DNA of 10,447 nucleotides from positions 1 through 10,447 of the forward strand of contig VSOD01000111.1 of NCBI GenBank assembly GCA_009774655.1, given 5' to 3'. Origin of the DNA: Lachnospiraceae bacterium. GTDB taxonomy: Bacteria > Bacillota_A > Clostridia > Lachnospirales > Lachnospiraceae. The position numbers and the translations under genes were made by a program. Below, in pieces: positions 1 to 6,148 of the stretch (position 1 is the stretch's first letter; each line of letters opens with the position of its first letter). The notes under the pieces were generated by a model. That model did not search any database and had not been told where the DNA came from. It was given only the letters and a program-made list of their open reading frames with translations.

Positions 1-68
1 TGAGTACCTCTTTTCTTGTAATTTTGATTATATCTCATTAGCCACTCCCGTTACAACTTTAGTATAGC

Positions 69-151
69 ACTTCACCTTTAGCGCTGAAGGAGGTTCTGCC
101 GGTTTCAGTGTGAAGTAACAAGTAAACACCAGCCTTAAGCAGAACAGCTGG
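69..151 (+). ncRNA. Candidate structured leader RNA with a loop-loop interaction
   Basis: Two hairpins can be drawn upstream of the helix-turn-helix gene. The first has an outer stem ACTTCAC (69-75) with GTGAAGT (110-116) and an inner stem CTGAA (84-88) with TTCAG (104-108). The second is CCAGC (129-133) with GCTGG (147-151). The two loops hold a perfect 7-base complement, GTTCTGC (93-99) and GCAGAAC (139-145), so they could form a kissing loop. The first loop also holds an AGGAGG (88-93) with no usable start codon behind it. It could be a cis-regulatory leader or part of a mobile-element RNA. I do not recognise a named RNA family; the stems are short and no covariation can be tested here. 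Confidence 0.35.
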
Positions 152-181
152 CTATTCAAGCAAAACAGGAGGAATACCTGT

Positions 182-364
182 ATGAATGGCCGACTGATTA
201 AGACAACAGAATATCGCCATGCGGTTTCCTCCGCGTCAAACAGGAGGAAATCTCATGACGAACAAAGACAACGATCAAGTATTAATTCCGATGGTCACCA
301 CCATCGAAGCCGCACTGGATTACGGATACTCTATGAAGGATATCCGTCTGTGGAGAATCGGTAA
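182..364 (+). CDS. Possible short upstream/leader ORF overlapping the HTH gene
   Basis: A 60-codon ATG ORF is preceded by a perfect AGGAGG at 167-172 with 9-base spacing. It runs out of frame through the start of the next gene (ATG 255) and ends at 362-364. The product is hydrophilic and rich in Arg, Ser and His, and matches no family I know. The strong ribosome binding site and the overlap suggest a leader peptide coupled to translation of the downstream gene, but the codons after 255 are constrained by the other frame, so the protein itself may not matter. Confidence 0.35.
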   Translation: MNGRLIKTTEYRHAVSSASNRRKSHDEQRQRSSINSDGHHHRSRTGLRILYEGYPSVENR

Positions 365-863
365 CCGCATGTGTACCGTCATCCTCGTTCCCGGAACCAA
401 GGAGCAGTACGATTCATATCTCAGTTCATTCTCCAAAGAATTTAAAGCTGAGGATCGTGATAAGCGCTGCCAGATCAGTGACGGTAAAGGACACGCCATT
501 CGCTGCCCTGAAAGCAACAAGTGCAAGGACTGCCCTTTCTATCATTCTCTTGACAAGAAAGGATACGGAACGCTGACCTTCAGCGATCTGACTTGGACGA
601 ACGAAGACGGGATTGAAGAAGCATATGAGCCGGTCGCACCTGAAGGTTACGGCAGTGCTGAACGTTACCTGGAACTTCTTCAGGAGCTTATGGGCTATGT
701 CGAAGCAATCCGTCCGGAGTATGCACCAGTAGTCAAACTTCTTTCAGATGGTCTCTCACGCCGCGAAATCGCCAAGGCGCTCGGAGTGCCAAAGTCCACA
801 GTAATTGACTGGGTAAAGAAGATTCAGGAGCTTACGCTCAAATTTATGGAGGATATCATCTAA
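255..863 (+). CDS. Cysteine-motif and sigma-like helix-turn-helix protein of accessory-element type
   Basis: The product is 202 residues, starting at ATG 255 because AGGAGG (242-247) lies 7 bases upstream; an in-frame ATG at 219 has no such site. The middle holds four cysteines, C72, C84, C90 and C93, with H80 and H97 nearby, the last three as CPESNKCKDC, which looks like a small metal-binding knuckle. The C-terminal part (about 162-192) has a sigma-70 region-4-like helix-turn-helix (GLSRREIAKALGVPKSTVID). Proteins of this layout are common in clostridial mobile elements, where they are usually labelled sigma-factor-like or HTH proteins. DNA binding is therefore likely, but the target is unknown. 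It is the only long plus-strand gene here, lies behind a structured leader, and ends just before a strong terminator. No mobility gene is visible beside it. Confidence 0.75.
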   Translation: MTNKDNDQVLIPMVTTIEAALDYGYSMKDIRLWRIGNRMCTVILVPGTKEQYDSYLSSFSKEFKAEDRDKRCQISDGKGHAIRCPESNKCKDCPFYHSLDKKGYGTLTFSDLTWTNEDGIEEAYEPVAPEGYGSAERYLELLQELMGYVEAIRPEYAPVVKLLSDGLSRREIAKALGVPKSTVIDWVKKIQELTLKFMEDII

Positions 864-886
864 ACTCATCCTCTGACAAAAAGACA

Positions 887-927
887 GGGAGCACATTACC
901 AGCATCGGTAGTGTGCTCCCCTATTTT
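887..927. terminator. Bidirectional rho-independent terminator between convergent genes
   Basis: A 14-bp stem, GGGAGCACATTACC (887-900) with GGTAGTGTGCTCCC (907-920), has one G-U pair and a 6-base loop. On the plus strand it is followed by CTATTTT; on the minus strand the exit reads into TGTCTTTTTG. It lies between the stop of the plus-strand HTH gene (863) and the stop of the minus-strand small gene (926), so it can end both transcripts. Confidence 0.9.
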
Positions 928-1201
928 ACTTGTGACCTCTTACAGTGATCTGATAGACATCATGATTCTTGATAGACTTGACCGCCTGTCGCAATGTCCG
1001 TGCCCGCCCATGCTGATGATACGGATGCTGATAGCGGTGTTTGTGAAAGATAATGCACGGCCCATCACTTGAGTAACCGGTGCTGTGTAAATACCAATAG
1101 TGACCGGTGCATTTTGACTGGATCGTAAGATCATACGGATCCATGACAATCATCCTGAAGTACTCAGTGTCGATTGCCTGAAGCTCTTCAGTGCTAAACA
1201 T
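926..1201 (-). CDS. Small hypothetical protein, coupled to the SymE-like gene
   Basis: The product is 91 residues from ATG 1201, with no family that I recognise. That start is 2 bases after the TAA of the SymE-like gene and has GAGG about 8 bases upstream, so translation is probably coupled; an in-frame GTG at 1210 would overlap the upstream stop and is less likely. The protein is mostly polar, with two cysteines (C31, C49) and a histidine-rich stretch near residues 53-67 (HKHRYQHPYHQHGRA), then a basic C-terminus. No membrane segment or signal peptide is seen. The tight spacing suggests it works with, or is regulated with, the SymE-like protein. Whether it is an antitoxin, an accessory factor or unrelated cargo cannot be told from sequence. 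Confidence 0.65.
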   Translation of the reverse strand: MFSTEELQAIDTEYFRMIVMDPYDLTIQSKCTGHYWYLHSTGYSSDGPCIIFHKHRYQHPYHQHGRARTLRQAVKSIKNHDVYQITVRGHK

Positions 1202-1203
1202 CT

Positions 1204-1503
1204 TTACCACCTCGCTCCCGGCTCCGCTACCATCTGAGCCCGAATTTTGACTTTCTCAGCCTCGTAGCGCTTCTGTAAGGCTTTCATCTCCCTGTCCATG
1301 AACTCAGCCTCTGCAGCCTTCACAGCAGCCCTCTCGGCATCCTGGGCGATTACTATCTTACCATCCTCGCAGGTGACGGAAATATAATCTCCAACGTCGA
1401 AACCAGCTTCCTTCAGCCACATACCCTTCAGCATGATGGTCGGTGTCTCCCGGTACTTATATCCGCTCTGCCCATAGACCTTAATACTTCTTTTCTTCGA
1501 CAT
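1204..1503 (-). CDS. SymE-family toxin-like protein
   Basis: The product is 99 residues. The core RSIKVYG...Y...PTIMLKGMWLKEAGF.VGDYI.V...DGKIVI (about residues 5-53) matches the SymE toxin pattern, an AbrB-like swapped-hairpin fold. E. coli SymE is an SOS-induced toxin held down by an antisense RNA. After the core comes a charged, probably helical tail (about 55-95, rich in Ala, Glu, Lys and Arg) that could be a coiled coil. I chose ATG 1503 because a perfect TAAGGAGG lies just upstream. The same frame is open to 1641, and a start at ATG 1563 would add a Lys/Ser-rich tail, but its ribosome binding site is weak. No LexA site or antisense promoter is obvious. The small gene at 926-1201 follows after 2 bases. 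Toxicity here is inferred from the family only. Confidence 0.8.
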   Translation of the reverse strand: MSKKRSIKVYGQSGYKYRETPTIMLKGMWLKEAGFDVGDYISVTCEDGKIVIAQDAERAAVKAAEAEFMDREMKALQKRYEAEKVKIRAQMVAEPGARW

Positions 1504-1523
1504 AATAATTTCCTCCTTAGGTT

Positions 1524-1554
1524 TACTCTGTTTTTTCGATTTAGTACTCTGTTT
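1524..1554 (-). repeat. Two 10-bp direct repeats upstream of the symE-like gene
   Basis: TACTCTGTTT occurs at 1524-1533 and again at 1545-1554, 21 bases apart, about two helical turns, just upstream of the SymE-like ribosome binding site. The spacing would suit an operator bound by a dimer. The caveat is that if translation begins at 1563 these bases encode a repeated KQS-type Lys/Gln/Ser motif, and the repeat would be coding. Confidence 0.4.
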
Positions 1555-1605
1555 ACCTGCCATATTCAGATCACTCTCATACGCACCACCGCCTTTCCTG
1601 CTCCG

Positions 1606-1652
1606 AAGAAAAAGAAAAGAGCTACCAATGCTTTTTCGCATCAGTAGCTCTT
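1606..1652 (-). terminator. Rho-independent terminator after rlmD
   Basis: Read on the minus strand, AAGAGCTAC (1652-1644) pairs with GTAGCTCTT (1625-1617), with an inner ATGC/GCAT stem and a 6-base loop. It is followed by a U-rich tract, TTTTCTTTTTCTT (to about 1606). It lies 30 bases after the rlmD stop and separates the core block from the SymE-like pair. Confidence 0.88.
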
Positions 1653-1681
1653 ACTGTTGGTTCCGTATGATATTATGATGG

Positions 1682-3400
1682 TTATTTCTTGTCCTGCTCC
1701 TTCTGAGCATCCTTAATCCGATAGTAGTCTTCTATCTTCAGATTCAGGTGCACATATGAGTCAGGTTTTCGGTTGCTCAAGAGGCACACAGTCTCCACAT
1801 GCACCGTATGCCCAAACTGGTCCACCACCCGCACTTTCTTCAACTCATACCCGCCCTCGCACAGCACCTTAAGATCCCGCGCCAGGGTAGCCGAATCGCA
1901 GCTCACATACACGATTCTCTGCGGCCGCATGGCAAGCATGGTTGCAAGGCATTGCTCATCGCAGCCTTTTCTGGGCGGATCCACCACGATCACATCCGGA
2001 TGCCGTTTCTCTTCTTCAAGCTGCTCTTCTGCATCCGTCTTCCGTGCCGGGTCCGCTCCGCTTCCGCCCATCATCTCCGCAGCCGCTGTGACCGCTGCTG
2101 CCGATTCCGCCTCTTCTACCACAGCATCATCCTGCTTTATCTTCTTTCCATAAAACGCCGGCAGCACTTCCTCCGCCTTACCCACGTAAAATTCCACGTT
2201 CCCGATTCCGTTGAGCCGTGCATTCTCCTGCGCGTCCTCGATGGCCTGCGGAACCACTTCGACCCCATACACCTTCTTCGCCCGCTTCGCCATAAAAAGC
2301 GAAATTGTCCCGATTCCGCAGTACAGATCCCAGACCGTCTCTCTGCCGGTAAGGCCCGCATACTCCACGGCCAGGCTGTACAATTTCTCGGTCTGGCGCG
2401 GATTTATCTGATAAAACGACAACGGCGATATGGAAAATGTTATCCGCTCCTGTCCGGCTTCGGCAGGCCCCTGTTCTAAGATTCCGATACTGTCCTTAAT
2501 TCTCTCACTTCCCCACAGCACCCGGATCTCCTGCCCCATAATGACATTCGTCCGCGCTTCGTTGACACTGACCGAAATACTTACTATGCGTTTATCCGGC
2601 AAGCACTCTGTCTGTGCCCTGTGCAGTTGCGCCTGATCAATCCGCCTGACAGATTCCTCCTCTTCTCCTGCAAGCGCGATCTCCCGCAATGTTTCCACCA
2701 GCTTTTCTTCCGCCGGCAGCTTCTTCCCGTTAATCACCAGACAGACCATGATCTCCCCTGTCGCAAACCCGGTTCGAATCAGTACATGCCGCACCAGTCC
2801 GGTTCCGTCCTTTTCCCGGTAGGCACTCACCCCGTTTTCCCGCATATAGGAAAGCACCGCCTCAAGAATCAACCGGTTCTCCGGAGCTCCCAGCGCGCAG
2901 TCCGTGTTGGCGATGATATCATGTGTCCGGCCCGCATAGAAACCGGCGACAAGATGTCCGTCTCTGTCATAGCCGACCGGAAACTGCGCCTTATTCCGGT
3001 AATGCCACGGCTCCTCCATGCCCACCACCGGTTCCGTGATCTCATCCAAAAGCCCCGCGGAAAAGTCCCCGATCCGGATCAGGTTATTCCGCACCTTATC
3101 CGCCTTATAGGCAAGCTGTCTCTCATAACACATGGCCTGAATCTGGCATCCGCCGCACTGCCTGTGAAATCTGCATTTCGGTTCCACACGAAAAGAAGAA
3201 GGCGTTACCACCTTCTCTACTCTCGCATAACCGTAATTCTTTTTACATTTGGTGATACGCGCCTCCACCGTATCACCGATGACCGCATCCTTGACGAAAA
3301 GGGTATAACCGTCGCTTTTGCCGATTCCCTCTCCGTCGCTGCCGATATCTTCTATCGTCAATGTGACTACGTCATTTTTCCTGTATTGCCCGTGCTCCAT
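1682..3400 (-). CDS. rlmD: 23S rRNA (uracil-5-)-methyltransferase, RlmD/RlmCD type
   Basis: This enzyme transfers a methyl group from S-adenosylmethionine to C5 of uracil in 23S rRNA. Residues 5-65 form the TRAM RNA-binding domain. The 4Fe-4S ligands are visible as C76, C82, C85 and C168. The catalytic domain shows the substrate-side motif FYQINP (329-334), the cofactor loop DLYCGIGTISL (358-368), DPPRKG (474-479), the nucleophile C501 in SCDSATLARD and the base E536 in HVET. All key residues are intact. At 572 residues it is about 100 longer than usual, with low-complexity insertions at about 244-268 and 415-467 and a charged tail after 543. Gram-positive members can modify two sites (RlmCD); which site is used here is unknown. 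The gene follows yhaM in the same direction and ends at a strong terminator. The ribosome binding site before ATG 3400 is only moderate. Confidence 0.93.
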   Translation of the reverse strand: MEHGQYRKNDVVTLTIEDIGSDGEGIGKSDGYTLFVKDAVIGDTVEARITKCKKNYGYARVEKVVTPSSFRVEPKCRFHRQCGGCQIQAMCYERQLAYKADKVRNNLIRIGDFSAGLLDEITEPVVGMEEPWHYRNKAQFPVGYDRDGHLVAGFYAGRTHDIIANTDCALGAPENRLILEAVLSYMRENGVSAYREKDGTGLVRHVLIRTGFATGEIMVCLVINGKKLPAEEKLVETLREIALAGEEEESVRRIDQAQLHRAQTECLPDKRIVSISVSVNEARTNVIMGQEIRVLWGSERIKDSIGILEQGPAEAGQERITFSISPLSFYQINPRQTEKLYSLAVEYAGLTGRETVWDLYCGIGTISLFMAKRAKKVYGVEVVPQAIEDAQENARLNGIGNVEFYVGKAEEVLPAFYGKKIKQDDAVVEEAESAAAVTAAAEMMGGSGADPARKTDAEEQLEEEKRHPDVIVVDPPRKGCDEQCLATMLAMRPQRIVYVSCDSATLARDLKVLCEGGYELKKVRVVDQFGHTVHVETVCLLSNRKPDSYVHLNLKIEDYYRIKDAQKEQDKK

Positions 3401-3553
3401 ATCGACACCCGTCCCTTTCGCTCAGCCGCAAAACGCTGTAAAGGCATTTCACATTTTAAACTTTTTGCTGCACCGAATCTACACTGCCTTTGTCCAAATT
3501 TTCCGATTGCCCATGACGGATCCGCGGCAGACAGGATGCAGGCACGCGTCATC

Positions 3554-3595
3554 TATAGTTAACGACATCAGAAATTTGTTATGCCGTTTACTATA
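3554..3595. repeat. 42-bp near-palindrome at the yhaM stop
   Basis: Arms TATAGTTAACGACAT (3554-3568) and ATGCCGTTTACTATA (3581-3595) are inverted copies with 13 of 15 positions matching, around a 12-base spacer. On the minus-strand RNA one of the two mismatches becomes a G-U pair. It begins 2 bases past the yhaM TAA (3600-3598). There is no U-run after it, so it is not a standard terminator; an mRNA 3' stem, a protein-binding palindrome or a small repeat element are possible. The right arm belongs to the repeat also found at 7914-7939. Confidence 0.6.
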
Positions 3596-3598
3596 AGT
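3573..3598. repeat. 26-bp interspersed repeat, copy 1
   Basis: This stretch matches 7914-7939 at 24 of 26 positions. The shared core is TGTTATGYCGTTTACTATAA. It overlaps the last bases of yhaM and forms the right half of the palindrome there. Confidence 0.6.
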
Positions 3599-4542
3599 TA
3601 CTCCAGTCTCGTCCCCCGCACATTCGATTCGAACAGTCTGTTAAACCCAAGCCATCCCGTCTCTTTCGCATTCTCCAAAAGCTCCGTGAAAGTCTCCATC
3701 TTCGCATCCGTATTGTCCGCAAAAGTCAGCGCCACCGCCTCCACGATTGCCGGCTTCTTCGGCGAACCAAATTCGTATTCCCCGTGGTGGGACAGAATGC
3801 AGTGCTTCAATTCGCTGGCCAGAAGTACCGGAAATCCTTCAATCTTCTTCACTTTCTCCCCGATCATCTCACTGCCGATCACGATATGCCCCAGGAACTG
3901 GCCGTCGTCCGTATAATCATTCTGCGGGAAAAGCGATAATTCCTTCGTCTTGCCAATATCATGGCAGATCGCCGCCGTAAGCAGCAGATCCCTTTTTAAA
4001 ACAGGATACTGCGTGCAGAAGTAATCACACAATCTGGCTACCGCCAGTGTGTGCTGCAACAGGCCGCCCACGAAACCGTGATGTACCGTCTTAGCCGCCG
4101 AAGACTGACGAAAAACCTTCACAAACTCCTCGTCTTCCACAAAAAAGGACCGCAGCAGTTTTTTCAGATAGGGATTCTCGATACTGTCGATCAATGCCAG
4201 CAGCTCTTTCATCATCTCATCAATGGGGAATTTACTCACCGGAAGATAATCCGCCGGGTCATACTCCCCATCGCGGCACTTGCGGACTCTTTTTACATTA
4301 ACCTGAAAAGCGCCCTGGAAGCTGGTCACATCCCCGTACACTTCTATGTAATCCAAAGAATCAAAATCCTCGATCCCCGCATTGTTCGGATCCCAGATCT
4401 TGGCATCCACAATACCGGTCTTATCCTGCAAAATCACATTCTCATAGGGTTTGCCGTTTTTCGTCACCGCCGACTGCTTATGCTTGCAAAGATAAATGTC
4501 AAACACCCGGTCACTCTCTTTAAAGTCCTTGATATATTTCAT
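3598..4542 (-). CDS. yhaM: YhaM-family 3'-5' exoribonuclease (OB fold plus HD domain)
   Basis: YhaM shortens RNA, and also single-stranded DNA in some species, from the 3' end using metal ions. It acts in the cytoplasm in mRNA trimming. At 314 residues it has the family's usual length. The N-terminal 85 residues form an OB-fold nucleic-acid-binding domain (strands such as ENVILQDKTGIVDAKIWD). The HD phosphohydrolase domain follows, with H164 in LLQHTL, the H194-D195 pair in CHDIGK, H219, H252-H253 in SHHGEYEFGSP and D276 in FADNTDA, so the metal site is complete. The start is clear: GGAGG lies 6 bases before ATG 4542. It sits between the HtrA-like gene and rlmD in the same direction. The 106-base gap upstream shows no convincing promoter, so it may be read from the HtrA promoter or from a weak one of its own. 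Confidence 0.93.
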   Translation of the reverse strand: MKYIKDFKESDRVFDIYLCKHKQSAVTKNGKPYENVILQDKTGIVDAKIWDPNNAGIEDFDSLDYIEVYGDVTSFQGAFQVNVKRVRKCRDGEYDPADYLPVSKFPIDEMMKELLALIDSIENPYLKKLLRSFFVEDEEFVKVFRQSSAAKTVHHGFVGGLLQHTLAVARLCDYFCTQYPVLKRDLLLTAAICHDIGKTKELSLFPQNDYTDDGQFLGHIVIGSEMIGEKVKKIEGFPVLLASELKHCILSHHGEYEFGSPKKPAIVEAVALTFADNTDAKMETFTELLENAKETGWLGFNRLFESNVRGTRLE

Positions 4543-4616
4543 AATATCCTCCGTCCTGATCTATATTAATTTTTTTAAGCCGTTCCTTCTCTGTATGACA
4601 TGCCGCACCCGCATAT

Positions 4617-4646
4617 CCGGTTTCCATGCCTCACAAGACAAACCGG
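4617..4646 (-). other. Inverted repeat in the htrA-yhaM gap
   Basis: CCGGTTT (4617-4623) and AAACCGG (4640-4646) form a 7-bp perfect stem with a 16-base loop, 2 bases after the HtrA-like stop. No U-run follows on the minus strand, so full termination is unlikely; a partial terminator or an mRNA processing stem is possible. Confidence 0.4.
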
Positions 4647-4648
4647 CT

Positions 4649-6055
4649 TTATCTTCTTCCCAGTGTCACCTGTACATTCACTTCCTGCCCCTGACGTACC
4701 AGCAGTACATTCAACACGTCCTCCGGTTTTGCATCGTACAGCACGTTTAACAGGTCATTGTAACTTTCGATCGCCGTCTCATTCGCCTTCGTGATCACAT
4801 CGCCGCTCTGGATGCCCGCATGCATCGCCGGCGAATCCATCTCGATCTCTTTCACATAAGTCCCGGCCGGCATTTCCGCCTTCTCGACGGCTGCTGCCGG
4901 CACGTCGGCTCCGTGGATGCCAAGATAAGCCCGCTCCTGATCATTGGACATCTTCTCGATCGTCCGCCTCAATTCTGTCACACTGTAGGCCGTAAGCAGA
5001 TTTTCCATATCATTGCTGATATTTACATTATCAATGATTCCCAGCACCGTTCCGTTCAGATCGGCCAGAATACCCGTGGCATTCCGGCTGCCGTAAATAT
5101 CTGTAACGATGGATTTATAAGCGGAATCCGGCTGATCGATCGTACCCCCTGCGGAAGTCACGATGCCGTAGCATACCGTCCCGCTTGTCCCCATCGGGCT
5201 GCCCAGCGCCATTACCGGCGTCCCCGGCAGATTCGCGTTGTTGGAGCTGCCCAACTTCGCAATGTCGATCACATCCATCGTTTCCTCTCCGATGGACATC
5301 AGCGGAACAGACAGCACCGCCAGCCCGGTGGTAGTATCCTTCTGCACCAGCTGCGCATCCGCTCTGGCCTGATCGCAGAAAGTAACGATAATACTGTCCG
5401 CGTCACTCAGCGCACCGGCGCTCACGAGGATCAAAACTGCCTTGCCGTTATTGGCCACGATGATGCCCGACGCGGAAACCTCATTTTCATAGATATCATT
5501 GAACCAGTCCACATCCGAAACGACGCTCGTCACGGTGACCACGGCACGCCCTGTCTTCTTCGCCAGCGCCGCCAGCTCTTCATAGAGCATCTGGTAATCT
5601 TCCAGCCCGAACCGCACCTGAGACAGCAGCTCTTCGATCTGCTCATCCTCCAGCTCCACCGGGACCGCTTCCGGCGGCGGTTCCACCTCTTCCTCCACCA
5701 GCATATCCTCCGGCTTCATCTCTTCCGCCACAGTCTCCTCCGGAAACCGCACTTCCTCGGCTTCCTCCTCCGGATACAGGCGGTTGCTGATGACCGGCTC
5801 CAACACCAGAAAAGTAAAACAGGCCACCAGACCGAAGACCACCGCCATTACCACGGTGAGCGCCGTCCTTCTGAGCAGCTTCTTCTTATTGATCGGCTTC
5901 TGCTTGATAGTCTCCCGCAGAAAGTCCGACTGCATCGGCGGCGAATACTCCGCCTGTTCCTTCCCGGCCTTCTGATCCATGTGAGGTTCCCGGGCCGGAT
6001 CCTGCATCGCATTTCTCTGTCCTGAGCTATTCTGTTCCTTGTTCCATTCCGCCAT
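4649..6055 (-). CDS. Membrane-anchored HtrA/DegP-like PDZ protein, predicted catalytically dead
   Basis: The 468-residue protein has a polar cytoplasmic N-terminus (1-60), one membrane segment (about 64-87), an acidic Glu/Pro-rich linker (95-140), a trypsin-like S1C domain (about 165-345) and a C-terminal PDZ domain (about 376-465). This is the layout of Gram-positive HtrA surface proteases, which degrade misfolded secreted proteins. The catalytic triad is missing. Where HtrA has TNxHV, this has LVSAGAL (G214 in place of His). The Asp of the TDLAVL motif is G244. The GNSGG serine motif is RNATG (A326). Surrounding landmarks (TPVMALGSPMG, LNGTVLGI) are kept, so it is a fold without the chemistry. 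A role as a PDZ-based binding, scaffold or sensor protein is inferred. It starts about 57 bases after a predicted transcription start; its ribosome binding site (GAAGG) is weak. Confidence 0.88.
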   Translation of the reverse strand: MAEWNKEQNSSGQRNAMQDPAREPHMDQKAGKEQAEYSPPMQSDFLRETIKQKPINKKKLLRRTALTVVMAVVFGLVACFTFLVLEPVISNRLYPEEEAEEVRFPEETVAEEMKPEDMLVEEEVEPPPEAVPVELEDEQIEELLSQVRFGLEDYQMLYEELAALAKKTGRAVVTVTSVVSDVDWFNDIYENEVSASGIIVANNGKAVLILVSAGALSDADSIIVTFCDQARADAQLVQKDTTTGLAVLSVPLMSIGEETMDVIDIAKLGSSNNANLPGTPVMALGSPMGTSGTVCYGIVTSAGGTIDQPDSAYKSIVTDIYGSRNATGILADLNGTVLGIIDNVNISNDMENLLTAYSVTELRRTIEKMSNDQERAYLGIHGADVPAAAVEKAEMPAGTYVKEIEMDSPAMHAGIQSGDVITKANETAIESYNDLLNVLYDAKPEDVLNVLLVRQGQEVNVQVTLGRR

Positions 6056-6119
6056 AAGATATACAGCCTTCCCGCCCTGCTGCCGCAGAGAAAATATATC
6101 CTGTTATTTCCTGCCTAAT

Positions 6120-6148
6120 AGTATAGCTTCTTTCACCCGCCTTGTAAA
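6120..6148 (-). promoter_or_regulatory. Sigma-A-type promoter for the HtrA-like gene
   Basis: On the minus strand, TTTACA (6148-6143) and TATACT (6125-6120) are separated by exactly 17 bases. Each matches the consensus at five of six positions. The -35 box and spacer overlap the last codons and stop of the AAA-ATPase gene. Transcription would begin near 6113 and could carry through htrA, yhaM and rlmD. Confidence 0.7.

Noticed and set aside
1..68. A promoter at the left edge
   Set aside because: TTGTAA, TTGATT and TATAGC boxes occur, but none pair with proper spacing.
1204..1620. An antisense antitoxin RNA (SymR-like) opposite the symE-like gene
   Set aside because: I looked for a plus-strand promoter in and around the gene and found no convincing -35/-10 pair; RNA data would be needed.
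1504..1641. Extended N-terminus of the SymE-like protein starting at 1641
   Set aside because: The extension runs into the rlmD terminator hairpin, and a near-perfect ribosome binding site marks ATG 1503; a start at 1563 remains possible but weaker.
2621..3562. A 313-codon plus-strand open frame
   Set aside because: It is antisense to rlmD, whose catalytic motifs fix the true strand; no ribosome binding site or family match.
4820..6025. A 401-codon open frame on the plus strand
   Set aside because: It lies wholly opposite the HtrA-like gene, is full of Arg/His runs typical of antisense reading of GC-rich codons, and shows no domain.
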